The notes: generated by a model from the sequence alone, not told the origin. A stretch of DNA of 9,153 nt from an uncultured Eubacteriales bacterium (GCA_900555665.1 USLX01000073.1:1-9153); one strand, 5' to 3'. Positions 1 through 7,012 are shown, counted from the stretch's first letter. Translations and numbers: made by a program.

Positions 1-80
1 TGAACCGCGTGGCTCCCGCATGAGATACAACACGATAGCTAAAACCGTACCGCTTACGCTCCCAGCTGAGCTACAGGCCC
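1..80 (-). tRNA. tRNA-like gene, 3' end beyond the left edge; identity unclear
   Basis: Read on the minus strand from 80, the sequence opens with a tRNA-style acceptor 5' strand GGGCCTG, then TA, then a D-arm GCTC-AGCTGG-GAGC with the usual GG in the loop. A 5-bp stem (44-48 with 32-36) encloses a 7-nt loop TTTAGCT, the geometry of an anticodon arm; the anticodon would be UAG at 41-39 (a leucine CUA reader). The last bases, GGTTCA (6-1), look like the start of a T arm. The 3' acceptor strand and CCA end lie outside the window, so the cloverleaf cannot be closed. Oddities: nine bases separate the D stem from the anticodon stem where one is usual, the D loop is short, and about 27 bases lie between the anticodon stem and the T loop. 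It could be a long-variable-arm tRNA, a degenerate tRNA or another small RNA. A perfect promoter just upstream argues for expression. Confidence 0.5.
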
Positions 81-93
81 AAATAACAGAGAT

Positions 94-122
94 ATTATAG
101 CCTGCCCGGCGGGGTTTGTCAA
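94..122 (-). promoter_or_regulatory. Consensus sigma-70 promoter for the tRNA-like gene
   Basis: On the minus strand TTGACA (122-117) and TATAAT (99-94) are separated by exactly 17 bp, a perfect match to the housekeeping consensus. Transcription would start near position 87, about 7 bases before the tRNA-like sequence at 80, the short leader expected of a tRNA operon. It lies just downstream of the HAD gene, which is on the same strand. Confidence 0.9.
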
Positions 123-141
123 GTCTGAGGCGGGAAAAATC

Positions 142-822
142 TCAGCTCTGCTCCAAAATCGGAACCAGCTCCAAGAGATCGCCGATCACATAGTCGCACC
201 GTGTATCCGCCTTCTCGCGCTCCCCATAAAAACACGTCGGAATCCCCGCGTTCCGTCCGCCCTGCATGTCCGAGGTCAGGCTGTCGCCCACCATCAGCGT
301 GCAGCCCCGATATTCCTCGCCGACGAGCGCAAACACCTTGTCATAAAACGCCTTTTCCGGCTTCTTGCAGCCGAGCTGTTCCGAGATAAATACTCCGTCG
401 AAATACGGCGCAAAGCCGGATTTTTCAATCCGCCGCTCCTGTGCATAGGTGTCGCCGTTCGTCAGGATAAACACCTTCCATCGCCCATGCAGTGCCTGCA
501 GCAGCTCGGCGCAGTGCGGCATGAAATTCACGCCTTCGGCCAGCTCATAGAGATACTTGCGGTTGAACGCCGCCGTGTTGGCCTCGATGCCGCGCTCGGC
601 AAAATAGAGGCGGAAGCGCTCTTCATAGATGTCTGCCTTTTCAATTTCGCCGCGCTCGAACATCTGCCACATCTGGTCGTTGTAGACCTCGTAATGGGGC
701 ATATCCGCCTCGGTGAACGACACACCGAGCTCCGCAAACGCCGCCGCCAGGGCCTCAAACGAACTTTTGCGGAAATCAAACAGCGTATCATCAATATCCA
801 GAAACACGGCCCGAAATTTCAT
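142..822 (-). CDS. HAD-superfamily hydrolase, YjjG/YfnB type
   Basis: A 226-residue haloacid-dehalogenase-fold phosphatase. All four HAD motifs are visible: motif I DIDDTLF with the nucleophile Asp9 and acid/base Asp11; motif II with Thr121 in ILTNGD; motif III Lys154 in CKKP; motif IV GDSLTSD with Asp180 and Asp185 for magnesium. The region between motif I and residue 100 is a helical cap of the C1 type. Length and motif spacing match the YjjG/YfnB family, whose E. coli member is a 5'-nucleotidase acting on pyrimidine and non-canonical nucleotides; the substrate here is inferred. The frame is open 12 codons further up to 858, but the ATG at 822 is preferred because GGGAGG (834-829) sits 6 bases before it, and because an upstream start would lie before the predicted transcription start. 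It is transcribed divergently from tex. No clear terminator follows; the next element downstream is the tRNA promoter. Confidence 0.9.
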   Translation of the reverse strand: MKFRAVFLDIDDTLFDFRKSSFEALAAAFAELGVSFTEADMPHYEVYNDQMWQMFERGEIEKADIYEERFRLYFAERGIEANTAAFNRKYLYELAEGVNFMPHCAELLQALHGRWKVFILTNGDTYAQERRIEKSGFAPYFDGVFISEQLGCKKPEKAFYDKVFALVGEEYRGCTLMVGDSLTSDMQGGRNAGIPTCFYGEREKADTRCDYVIGDLLELVPILEQS

Positions 823-844
823 CTTGCGCCTCCCAGTGCTTTTC

Positions 845-853
845 TGGTATGAT
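845..853 (+). promoter_or_regulatory. Extended -10 promoter for tex
   Basis: TGG followed by TATGAT (848-853) is an extended -10 element. Only a weak -35 (TTGCGC, 824-829, 18-bp spacer) is visible, which extended -10 promoters tolerate. Transcription would start near 860 and give a leader of about 34 bases with the AAAGGAG ribosome binding site at 881-887. Confidence 0.55.
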
Positions 854-877
854 AACATAGTATGCCGTAAGTTTCAA
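849..877 (-). promoter_or_regulatory. Sigma-70 promoter of the HAD hydrolase gene
   Basis: On the minus strand TTGAAA (877-872) and TATCAT (854-849) are 17 bp apart, each matching the consensus at five of six bases. The predicted start, near 842, gives a leader of about 20 bases that contains the GGGAGG ribosome binding site. The -10 bases overlap the proposed -10 of the tex promoter on the other strand. Confidence 0.75.
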
Positions 878-893
878 CCAAAAGGAGCACACC

Positions 894-3053
894 ATGAAAA
901 CCATCTCCCAAATCCTCTCCGCCGAGCTGAATCAGCCGGAGGCTTATATTCAAAACGTCATCACCCTCCTGGACGAGGGCAATACGATCCCCTTCATCGC
1001 CCGCTACCGCAAGGAGGCGCACGGCGCGATGGACGACACGACGCTCCGCACGCTCGAGACGCGCCTGCAATACCTCAAAAATCTGCAGGCCCGCCGCGAT
1101 GAGGTCAAATCCTCGATCGAATCCCAGGGCAAGCTGACAGAGGAACTCTCCGCCGCCATCGACGAGGCCGCGACGCTTGCCGAGGTCGAGGACCTCTACC
1201 GCCCCTACAAGCAAAAGCGCCGCACCCGCGCGACCGTCGCCCGCGAAAAGGGCCTCGAGCCGCTGGCCGAGGTAATCTTTGCCCAGACGCGCGACTTGGC
1301 CGCGCCTGACGCTCTCGCGCAGAACTACCTCGACGCGGAAAAGGGCGTCGAGACCATCGCCGACGCGCTGCAGGGCGCAAACGACATCATCGCCGAGTGG
1401 ATCAGCGACGACGCAGCCATCCGCAAAAGCCTGCGTGAGCTGCTGGAAAAGCGCGGCACGCTCCGCTCCCTCGCCGCGACAGAAGAGGACAGCGTCTATC
1501 GCCTGTACTACGACTTTTCGCAGCCTGTTGCAAAGCTGCAGGGGCACCAGATTCTCGCCATCAACCGCGGCGAAAAAGAAGAAAAGCTCAAGGCAACCGT
1601 CCTGCTTGACCGCGATCTTGCGCTGCCGCTCCTGCGCCGCGCGGTGGTGAAGCCCGGCTCCAGCGCAATGGAGTTTGTCAAGGCCGCCGCCGAGGACGCC
1701 TACGACCGCCTTATCTATCCCTCGCTTGAGCGGGAGATGCGCGCCGCGCTGACTGACCGCGCCAGCGAAGGGGCCATCCAAATGTTTGCCCTCAACCTCA
1801 AGCCGCTGCTCATGCAGCCGCCGGTCAAGGGTTTCGTCACGATGGGCCTCGACCCCGGTTACAGTCACGGCTGCAAGATCGCCGTCGTCGACGCGACCGG
1901 CAAGGTGCTGGACACCACGGTCGTCTACCCGACGTTCGGCGAGCGCCAGAAAAAAGAGGCCATCGCCAAACTCGCCGCGCTCATCCGCAAATACCATGTT
2001 ATCCACCTCGCCATCGGCAACGGCACGGCCAGCCGCGAAACCGAGGCGATGGCCGTCGAGCTGATCCGCGAAGTGGGCGGCAGCGTCTCCTATATGATCG
2101 TCAACGAGGCTGGGGCCTCGGTCTATTCCGCGTCGAAGCTCGCCGCTGAGGAATTCCCGCAGTACGACGTCAACCTCCGCTCCGCCGTCTCCATCGCGCG
2201 CCGCCTGCAGGATCCGCTGGCGGAGCTCGTGAAGATCGACCCGAAGGCCATCGGCGTCGGCCAGTATCAGCATGACATGCCGGAAAAAGAGCTCTCCGCC
2301 GCGCTGGACGCCGTCGTCGAGGACTGCGTGAACGCCGTCGGCGTTGATCTCAATACGGCCTCCGCGCCACTTCTGCAGCAGGTCTCCGGCCTGAACGCCA
2401 CGACGGCAAAAAATATCGTCGCCTACCGTGAGGAGCACGGCGCCTTCACCGCCCGCAGCCAGCTGAAAAAGGTGCCGAAGCTCGGCCCCAAGGCATTTCA
2501 ACAGTGCGCCGGCTTCCTCCGCGTGCCCGAGAGCCGTCAAATTCTCGATCATACCGGTGTCCATCCCGAGAGCTATGCTGCCGCCGAAACGCTGCTCGAT
2601 CTCCTCGGTTATCAGGCAAAGGATGCCGGAACGGACGCAATGCGATCGCTTCCCGACGCGCTGAAGCGCTACGGCGCGGAAAAAGCCGCGGCGGAATGCG
2701 GCGTCGGTGTCCCGACGCTGCAGGACATTGCAAAAGAGCTCGTCAAACCCGGCCGCGACCCTCGCGACGAGCTGCCAGCGCCCATCCTCCGCACCGACGT
2801 ACTCGAGCTGAAAGACCTCAAGCCCGGCATGGTGCTCACCGGAACGGTTCGCAACGTCATCGATTTCGGCGTCTTCGTCGACATCGGCGTCCATCAGGAC
2901 GGTCTGGTTCACATCTCCCGCGTCTGCGACCGCTACATCAAGCACCCATCCGAGGTGCTCGCCGTCGGCGACGTGGTGAAGGTCGTCGTCCTTGAGGTCG
3001 ACGAAACGCGCAAACGCATCTCCCTCTCCATCCGCGACGTCCCAAAGCAGTAA
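894..3053 (+). CDS. tex: Tex-family S1 RNA-binding protein
   Basis: A 719-residue Tex protein, close to the family's usual length. Domains in order: a helical N-terminal region with the typical opening (SAELN around residue 10, then TIPFIARYRKEAHGAMDDT); a YqgF/RNase H-like fold with GLDPGYSHGCKIAVVD from residue 318; the family segment IVNEAGASVYSASKLAAEEFP, then the run ending in the IGVGQYQHDM signature; helix-hairpin-helix motifs at about 479-546 (VDLNTAS...GLNATTAKNIVAYRE, then KKVPKLGPKAF); and a C-terminal S1 domain at about 643-716 (GMVLTGTVRNVIDFGVFVDI, DGLVHISR). Tex proteins are cytoplasmic nucleic-acid-binding factors linked to transcription and RNA turnover and related to eukaryotic Spt6; the exact role here is inferred. 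The start is supported by AAAGGAG (881-887) six bases before the ATG. The gene appears monocistronic, with hairpins and a terminator after it. Confidence 0.97.
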   Translation: MKTISQILSAELNQPEAYIQNVITLLDEGNTIPFIARYRKEAHGAMDDTTLRTLETRLQYLKNLQARRDEVKSSIESQGKLTEELSAAIDEAATLAEVEDLYRPYKQKRRTRATVAREKGLEPLAEVIFAQTRDLAAPDALAQNYLDAEKGVETIADALQGANDIIAEWISDDAAIRKSLRELLEKRGTLRSLAATEEDSVYRLYYDFSQPVAKLQGHQILAINRGEKEEKLKATVLLDRDLALPLLRRAVVKPGSSAMEFVKAAAEDAYDRLIYPSLEREMRAALTDRASEGAIQMFALNLKPLLMQPPVKGFVTMGLDPGYSHGCKIAVVDATGKVLDTTVVYPTFGERQKKEAIAKLAALIRKYHVIHLAIGNGTASRETEAMAVELIREVGGSVSYMIVNEAGASVYSASKLAAEEFPQYDVNLRSAVSIARRLQDPLAELVKIDPKAIGVGQYQHDMPEKELSAALDAVVEDCVNAVGVDLNTASAPLLQQVSGLNATTAKNIVAYREEHGAFTARSQLKKVPKLGPKAFQQCAGFLRVPESRQILDHTGVHPESYAAAETLLDLLGYQAKDAGTDAMRSLPDALKRYGAEKAAAECGVGVPTLQDIAKELVKPGRDPRDELPAPILRTDVLELKDLKPGMVLTGTVRNVIDFGVFVDIGVHQDGLVHISRVCDRYIKHPSEVLAVGDVVKVVVLEVDETRKRISLSIRDVPKQ

Positions 3054-3056
3054 AAG

Positions 3057-3087
3057 ATCCCCGCCCGCTTTTCCAGCGGGCGGGGAT
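3057..3087 (+). terminator. Hairpin immediately after tex (no U tract)
   Basis: A perfect 12-bp stem (3057-3068 with 3076-3087, ATCCCCGCCCGC and its complement) encloses TTTTCCA and begins three bases after the tex stop codon. No T run follows (GCAGCGTGTC), so it is not a classical intrinsic terminator. It could be a 3'-end stability hairpin that blocks exonucleases, with termination occurring at 3252-3288. Confidence 0.5.
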
Positions 3088-3093
3088 GCAGCG

Positions 3094-3246
3094 TGTCAAA
3101 AAAGCCTTTTCGACCCGCTGCCGTCCAGGTTTTTGAACTTTAAAAAGTTCAAAAACCTGCTTGATTGAACGCGAAAGGGGCTTTTTGCCCCTTTCACGCT
3201 ATCCCCGCTGCTCTGTTGCGGAGCTGCATTTTATCGTTTTTTGACA
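3094..3246. repeat. Nested palindromic intergenic element
   Basis: The stretch is bounded by a 10-bp inverted repeat, TGTCAAAAAA (3094-3103) and TTTTTTGACA (3237-3246). Inside are a perfect 15-bp hairpin (3126-3140 with 3145-3159, loop TAAA), a 9-bp hairpin (3173-3181 with 3187-3195, loop TTTTT) and an imperfect GC-T-GCTC/GAGC-T-GC hairpin near 3207-3227. No coding potential is visible. The form fits a small non-autonomous palindromic repeat (MITE-like) or a structured RNA at the end of the tex transcript. No target-site duplication is obvious and a second copy is not in this window, so the assignment as a repeat is inferred. Confidence 0.5.
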
Positions 3247-3251
3247 GTCTC

Positions 3252-3288
3252 AAAGCAGCTCCCTCCGTCTGGAGGGAGCTGCTTTTTT
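3252..3288 (+). terminator. Rho-independent terminator
   Basis: A perfect 15-bp stem (3252-3266 with 3271-3285), with loop GTCT and a GC-rich core, runs into six consecutive Ts (3283-3288). This is a textbook intrinsic terminator on the plus strand and should end tex transcription before the holB promoter. On the opposite strand only TTT follows, so it is probably one-directional. Confidence 0.88.
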
Positions 3289-3355
3289 CTGCGCCGCGCG
3301 CGGGAGAGGAAAGTATGGAAAGCGTGAAAAAAGTCTAGCAAAGCGGAGGAAAATC

Positions 3356-3364
3356 TGGTATACT
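3356..3364 (+). promoter_or_regulatory. Extended -10 promoter for holB-ricT
   Basis: TGG followed by TATACT (3359-3364) forms an extended -10 box. The -35 position (TAGCAA, 3336-3341) is poor. Transcription would start near 3371, leaving a leader of about 36 bases that carries AAAGGGG (3394-3400). The upstream terminator at 3252-3288 makes an independent promoter necessary here. Confidence 0.6.
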
Positions 3365-3406
3365 ATATCTTTAGGAATGGAATGAAGCTGCAGAAAGGGG
3401 CAGAGC

Positions 3407-4351
3407 ATGGGATTTGGCGAATTGCTGGGCAACGACGCGCTGAAGGCGCGCCTGGCCGCTGCGGCGGCGCAGGATCGCTTTTCACACAGCTATCTGCTCT
3501 GCGGGCCGGAGGGTTCCGGCAAGCATACGCTCTCCCGGCTGCTGGCTTCGGCAATGCAGTGTACCGGGGCCGTGCGGCCCTGCGGCCAGTGCGCGGCCTG
3601 CCGCAAGGTGATGGAAAACGTTCATCCCGACGTCATCACGGTGAACGACCCCGCGCATAAAACCATTGCCGTCGACGTCATCCGCGACATGCGCGCAGAC
3701 GTCTTCCTCCGCCCGAACGAAGGGCGGCGGAAAATTTATCTCATCGAGCAGGATATGGCCGAGCCGCCGCAGAATGCGCTGCTCAAAATCTTGGAGGAGC
3801 CGCCCGATTATGCAGCCTTCCTGATTTTGTCCGACCGCGCGGAAAAGCTTTTGCCGACCATTCGCAGCCGCTGCGCCGAGCTGCATCTTGCGCCGGTGCC
3901 GCAGGCGCAGGCCCAGGTGTTTTTACACGGGAAGTTTCCGGAGCGGCCGGCCTCGGAACTGGAGCGGGCAGTGCTCCGCGCCGGAGGCTATCTGGGCCAG
4001 GCGGTGCGGCTTTTGCGCGGGGAAGAGGAGCGCAGCGAGACGGCGCAGTTCGCGCAGTGTTATGCCGCGCGGGACACGCTGGCGCTGCTGCGGCTGCTTT
4101 TGCCGCTGGAAAAATGCAAGCGCGAGGCGCTGATTTTGATTCTGCAGCAATTGCGCGCCTTTTTTGCAGATCTGCTTTTGCTTCGCAGCGGGATCGGTAC
4201 GCCGGATGAGCTGCAGGCGAAAATTCTGCGCAGCCGCACCGGGGCAGAGCTGCTCACTGCGGCAAACAGCCTCCAGACCGCCATCGACGATTTGAACGCC
4301 AACGTCGGCGCGGGCGCGGTCATCGGCTGGCTGACCCTTCAATTACGCTAA
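3407..4351 (+). CDS. holB: DNA polymerase III delta' subunit
   Basis: A 314-residue AAA+ clamp-loader subunit. Walker A is GPEGSGKHT (33-41). Four cysteines (Cys52, Cys59, Cys62, Cys65, the last three in CGQCAAC) form the zinc module typical of clamp-loader subunits. The segment NALLKILEEPP (123-133) is the family hallmark shared with DnaX, and the SRC motif (154-156) supplies the arginine finger that acts on the neighbouring subunit. The Walker B position reads YLIEQD instead of an Asp-Glu pair, as expected for a delta' with a structural, weakly or non-hydrolytic role. After residue 160 the protein is divergent and helical, the C-terminal oligomerisation domain. The product helps load the beta sliding clamp at replication forks. 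The ATG follows AAAGGGG by six bases. An earlier ATG at 3382 is in another frame. ricT follows 29 bp after the stop, so the two are probably co-transcribed. Confidence 0.93.
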   Translation: MGFGELLGNDALKARLAAAAAQDRFSHSYLLCGPEGSGKHTLSRLLASAMQCTGAVRPCGQCAACRKVMENVHPDVITVNDPAHKTIAVDVIRDMRADVFLRPNEGRRKIYLIEQDMAEPPQNALLKILEEPPDYAAFLILSDRAEKLLPTIRSRCAELHLAPVPQAQAQVFLHGKFPERPASELERAVLRAGGYLGQAVRLLRGEEERSETAQFAQCYAARDTLALLRLLLPLEKCKREALILILQQLRAFFADLLLLRSGIGTPDELQAKILRSRTGAELLTAANSLQTAIDDLNANVGAGAVIGWLTLQLR

Positions 4352-4380
4352 GCCGCCAGCGCGGCAGACAGGAGAATCCC

Positions 4381-5868
4381 ATGGAAGAAATCAAGATCCC
4401 CGGGCAGGAGCTGCCTGTGGAAGAGACGGAGGCGCAGGAACTCGCATCCGCAGCCAAAGAGCCGGTGGAGCCGGAAAAGGCTGCGTCAGAGCCGGAATGC
4501 CCCGCCGAACAGACGGCGGACGAACCGGCACGGGCGGAAACAGAAGCGTCTGCGCCGGAAGAGACAGCGGAGCAAGCGTGCCCGCAGCCGGAGTGCCCGG
4601 CTGCCCCGGCGGCGCCGAAGCGCGTCGAGGTTGTCGACGTGCGCTTCCGCAACAATGCGAAAAATTATTATTTTGATCCGAACGGCCTGACGCTGAAGGC
4701 CGGAGAGCATGTCATCATCGAAACGGCGCGGGGCGACGAGTTCGGCCTCTGCGCGGCCGGAAACCATACCGTCCCGGCGGGAGAGGTCGTTGCGCCGCTG
4801 CGGCGTGTGCTGCGCCGGGCGACGGCACAGGACGAAAAGGTCAATGCTGACAATCAGCTTCGGGAGAAGAAGGCCTTCGAGGTCTGCCAGAAGAAAATTG
4901 CGGATCATAAGCTGGAGATGCAGCTGGTGTCTGCCGAGTGTGCCTTCGACGGGAGTAAAATCCTGTTCTTCTTCACGGCCGAGGGCCGCGTGGACTTCCG
5001 CGAGCTGGTCAAGGATCTGGCGTCCGCCTTCCGCACGCGCATCGAGCTCCGGCAGATCGGCGTGCGCGACAAGGCCAAGATGGTCGGCGGACTCGGCGTG
5101 TGCGGCCGTCCGTTCTGCTGCAAGGAATTCCTCGACGATTTCCAGCCCGTCTCCATCAAGATGGCCAAGACGCAGAACCTCAGTCTGAACCCCACCAAGA
5201 TCTCCGGCACCTGCGGGCGGCTCATGTGCTGCCTGAAATATGAGCAGGAGGCCTATGAAGATCTGCTCAAGACCGCACCGAAAAACGAGTCCTTCGTCGA
5301 TACACCCGACGGGCGCGGCACGGTGACAGAAGTCAATTTGCTCCGCCAGTGCGTCAAGGTGCGCATGGAGGACCATCCGGAGACCATCGGGACCTATCCG
5401 AACGCCGAGATCTATGTCATCCGCAACGGCAAGGCCCGTAAGAATGACCCGCCCATTCCGCGCGACATCGCGCCGATCTCGTCCAGGCCGCGTCCGAAGC
5501 GGAAGGCGGAGGAAGAGTTTGAGGCCCTGCCGGAGCTGATCTTCAACAGTGACAAGGTCGATCCGGTCAATCCCGCGGAGGCGGAGAATGCCGTGCCGGA
5601 GCAGACCGGCGAGAAGACCGGCGCGCCGCGCCGCCGCAGAAGAAGAGGCGGAAAAAAGCCGTCCGGCGCAGAGCGTCCTGCGGAGGAAGAACGCCAGGCC
5701 AACGCCGAGCGCAAAGCGCAGCCCGAGCGCCGGGCGCAGGAGAAGAAGCCCCAATCCGCCGGGGAAGCAAGACCGGAAGGGGAGGGGACAAGGCCCCGTC
5801 GCCGCCGCCGTCCGCGCGGAAACCGGCCCAAGTCCGACGGCCCGCAGACGCCGTCTCAGGCAGAATAA
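4381..5868 (+). CDS. ricT: PSP1-domain protein RicT (YaaT) with charged extensions
   Basis: A 495-residue protein whose core, about residues 80-350, is the PSP1/RicT domain. The signature cysteines are present in two clusters: CGRPFCC (Cys241, Cys246, Cys247) and CGRLMCC (Cys278, Cys283, Cys284) followed by LKYE. In Bacillus subtilis RicT (YaaT) works with RicA and RicF in a complex that binds Fe-S clusters and modulates RNase Y-dependent mRNA processing, affecting sporulation, competence and biofilms; carry-over of that role is inferred. The B. subtilis protein is about 275 residues, so this one is far longer. It has an acidic Glu/Ala/Pro-rich N-terminal tail (1-79) and a basic, probably disordered C-terminal tail (about 350-495) with R417-R422 followed by GGKK, and a second arginine run near the end. 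AGGAG (4370-4374) six bases before the ATG fixes the start and keeps the acidic tail in the protein. The holB-ricT order is conserved in Firmicutes. Confidence 0.93.
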   Translation: MEEIKIPGQELPVEETEAQELASAAKEPVEPEKAASEPECPAEQTADEPARAETEASAPEETAEQACPQPECPAAPAAPKRVEVVDVRFRNNAKNYYFDPNGLTLKAGEHVIIETARGDEFGLCAAGNHTVPAGEVVAPLRRVLRRATAQDEKVNADNQLREKKAFEVCQKKIADHKLEMQLVSAECAFDGSKILFFFTAEGRVDFRELVKDLASAFRTRIELRQIGVRDKAKMVGGLGVCGRPFCCKEFLDDFQPVSIKMAKTQNLSLNPTKISGTCGRLMCCLKYEQEAYEDLLKTAPKNESFVDTPDGRGTVTEVNLLRQCVKVRMEDHPETIGTYPNAEIYVIRNGKARKNDPPIPRDIAPISSRPRPKRKAEEEFEALPELIFNSDKVDPVNPAEAENAVPEQTGEKTGAPRRRRRRGGKKPSGAERPAEEERQANAERKAQPERRAQEKKPQSAGEARPEGEGTRPRRRRRPRGNRPKSDGPQTPSQAE

Positions 5869-5875
5869 GCCACCT

Positions 5876-5931
5876 ACCGCCGCCCGGCCTTCGGCCAGGC
5901 GGCGGTGTCGCATGGGAAGCGGGATTTTTTT
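5876..5931 (+). terminator. Possible terminator after ricT
   Basis: A GC-rich hairpin starts eight bases after the ricT stop: ACCGCCGCC (5876-5884) pairs with 5898-5906, then after a C-A mismatch GGCC pairs with GGCC around a TTC loop. A run of seven Ts (5925-5931) follows, but 18 bases past the stem rather than directly after it. It may terminate holB-ricT inefficiently or serve as 3'-end protection. Confidence 0.5.
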
Positions 5932-5940
5932 CAAATTTCC

Positions 5941-5969
5941 TTGCATAATTTCGTACAATCGCGTATAAT
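5941..5969 (+). promoter_or_regulatory. Sigma-70 promoter for asnA
   Basis: TTGCAT (5941-5946) and a perfect TATAAT (5964-5969) are 17 bp apart. Transcription would start near 5976, giving a leader of about 29 bases with GTGAGG (5991-5996) eight bases before the asnA ATG. The leader is too short for a T-box or other riboswitch, so asparagine control, if any, would act through a DNA-binding regulator or another site. Confidence 0.75.
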
Positions 5970-6004
5970 ATAGCGTATTCTTTTCAGAAAGTGAGGTTTG
6001 TCAT

Positions 6005-7012
6005 ATGAGCAAGCTGACCATTCCGCAAAATTATCATGCTCCGCTCAGCGTCTATGAGCTGCAGCGGGCAATCGAGTTCATCAAGAGCAATTTTCAGGTG
6101 AATCTGGGCAATGCGCTCAATCTGCGCCGGGTGTCCGCACCGCTGTTTGTCGATGAAAATTCCGGCCTCAATGACAACCTCAACGGCGTCGAGCGCCCCG
6201 TCTCCTTCGATATTCCCGATGTCGGCATCAACGCGCAGGTCGTCCATTCGCTTGCCAAGTGGAAGCGGCTGGCCCTCAAGCGCTATGAGTTCAACGTCGG
6301 CAAGGGCCTGTTCACCGATATGAACGCCATCCGGCGCGACGAAGAGGTGGACAACCTCCACTCTATTTACGTCGACCAGTGGGACTGGGAGAAGGTCATC
6401 TCCCGCGAGGACCGCAACGAGGCGTACCTCAAGCGCACCGTGCGCGACATTGTCGGCGCCGTCTGCGAGACGAACGACGCCCTCGGCATCGCCTTCCCGA
6501 GCCTGCACACGAAGCTCGAGCGCGAGGTCTTCTTCATCACGACGCAGGAGCTCGAGGACATGTACCCTGACAAGACGCCGAAGGAGCGCGAAAATGCCAT
6601 CCTGCGCGAGCACCCCACCGTCTTCCTCATGCAGATCGGTGGAATGCTGAAATCGGGTCAGAAGCACGACGGCCGCGCGCCGGACTATGATGACTGGGCG
6701 CTCAACGGCGATATTCTGATGTGGAACCCGGTGCTGGAATGCGCGTTTGAAATTTCGTCCATGGGCATCCGTGTCGACGAGGAATCCATGGCGCGCCAGC
6801 TGAAGCTGGCCGGCTGCGAGGAGCGGCGCGAGCTGCCGTTCCACAAGATGCTCTTAAACGGCGAGCTGCCGCTGACCATGGGCGGCGGCATCGGCCAGAG
6901 CCGCCTTTGCATGCTGATGATCGGCACCTGCCACATCGGCGAGGTGCAGTCCAGCCTCTGGGACGAGGCCACGCAGACCGCCTGCCGCGATGCCGGCATC
7001 CTGCTGCTCTGA
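6005..7012 (+). CDS. asnA: Aspartate--ammonia ligase (AsnA)
   Basis: A 335-residue ammonia-dependent asparagine synthetase, which converts aspartate, ATP and ammonia to asparagine, AMP and pyrophosphate in the cytoplasm. The length matches the family (E. coli AsnA is 330). The protein is related to class II aminoacyl-tRNA synthetase cores. Recognisable family segments are the opening IPQNYHAPLSVYELQRAIEF, SGLNDNLNGVERPVSFDI, TDMNAIRRDE (Asp105 to Glu113), the DQWDWE motif (124-129), SSMGIRVDEE, and the motif-3-like GGGIGQSR (293-300) whose arginine contacts ATP. The start is supported by GTGAGG at 5991-5996. It has its own promoter, and asnS, which uses its product, follows 159 bp downstream in the same direction. 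No frameshift or missing segment is seen. Confidence 0.97.
   Translation: MSKLTIPQNYHAPLSVYELQRAIEFIKSNFQVNLGNALNLRRVSAPLFVDENSGLNDNLNGVERPVSFDIPDVGINAQVVHSLAKWKRLALKRYEFNVGKGLFTDMNAIRRDEEVDNLHSIYVDQWDWEKVISREDRNEAYLKRTVRDIVGAVCETNDALGIAFPSLHTKLEREVFFITTQELEDMYPDKTPKERENAILREHPTVFLMQIGGMLKSGQKHDGRAPDYDDWALNGDILMWNPVLECAFEISSMGIRVDEESMARQLKLAGCEERRELPFHKMLLNGELPLTMGGGIGQSRLCMLMIGTCHIGEVQSSLWDEATQTACRDAGILLL

Noticed and set aside
823..858. Upstream ATG start for the HAD hydrolase
   Set aside because: The extra 12 codons would lie largely before the predicted transcription start and lack a ribosome binding site, whereas the ATG at 822 has GGGAGG at ideal spacing.
819..2945. A 708-codon open frame antisense to tex
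   Set aside because: It lies wholly opposite a clear Tex gene, shows no recognisable domain, and has the composition expected from reading GC-rich codons backwards.
4486..5958. A 490-codon open frame antisense to ricT
   Set aside because: The arginine/leucine-rich translation mirrors the RicT coding sequence, and no ribosome binding site or family motif supports it.
5984..6844. A 286-codon open frame antisense to asnA
   Set aside because: It is the shadow of a well-conserved gene and has no domain signature.
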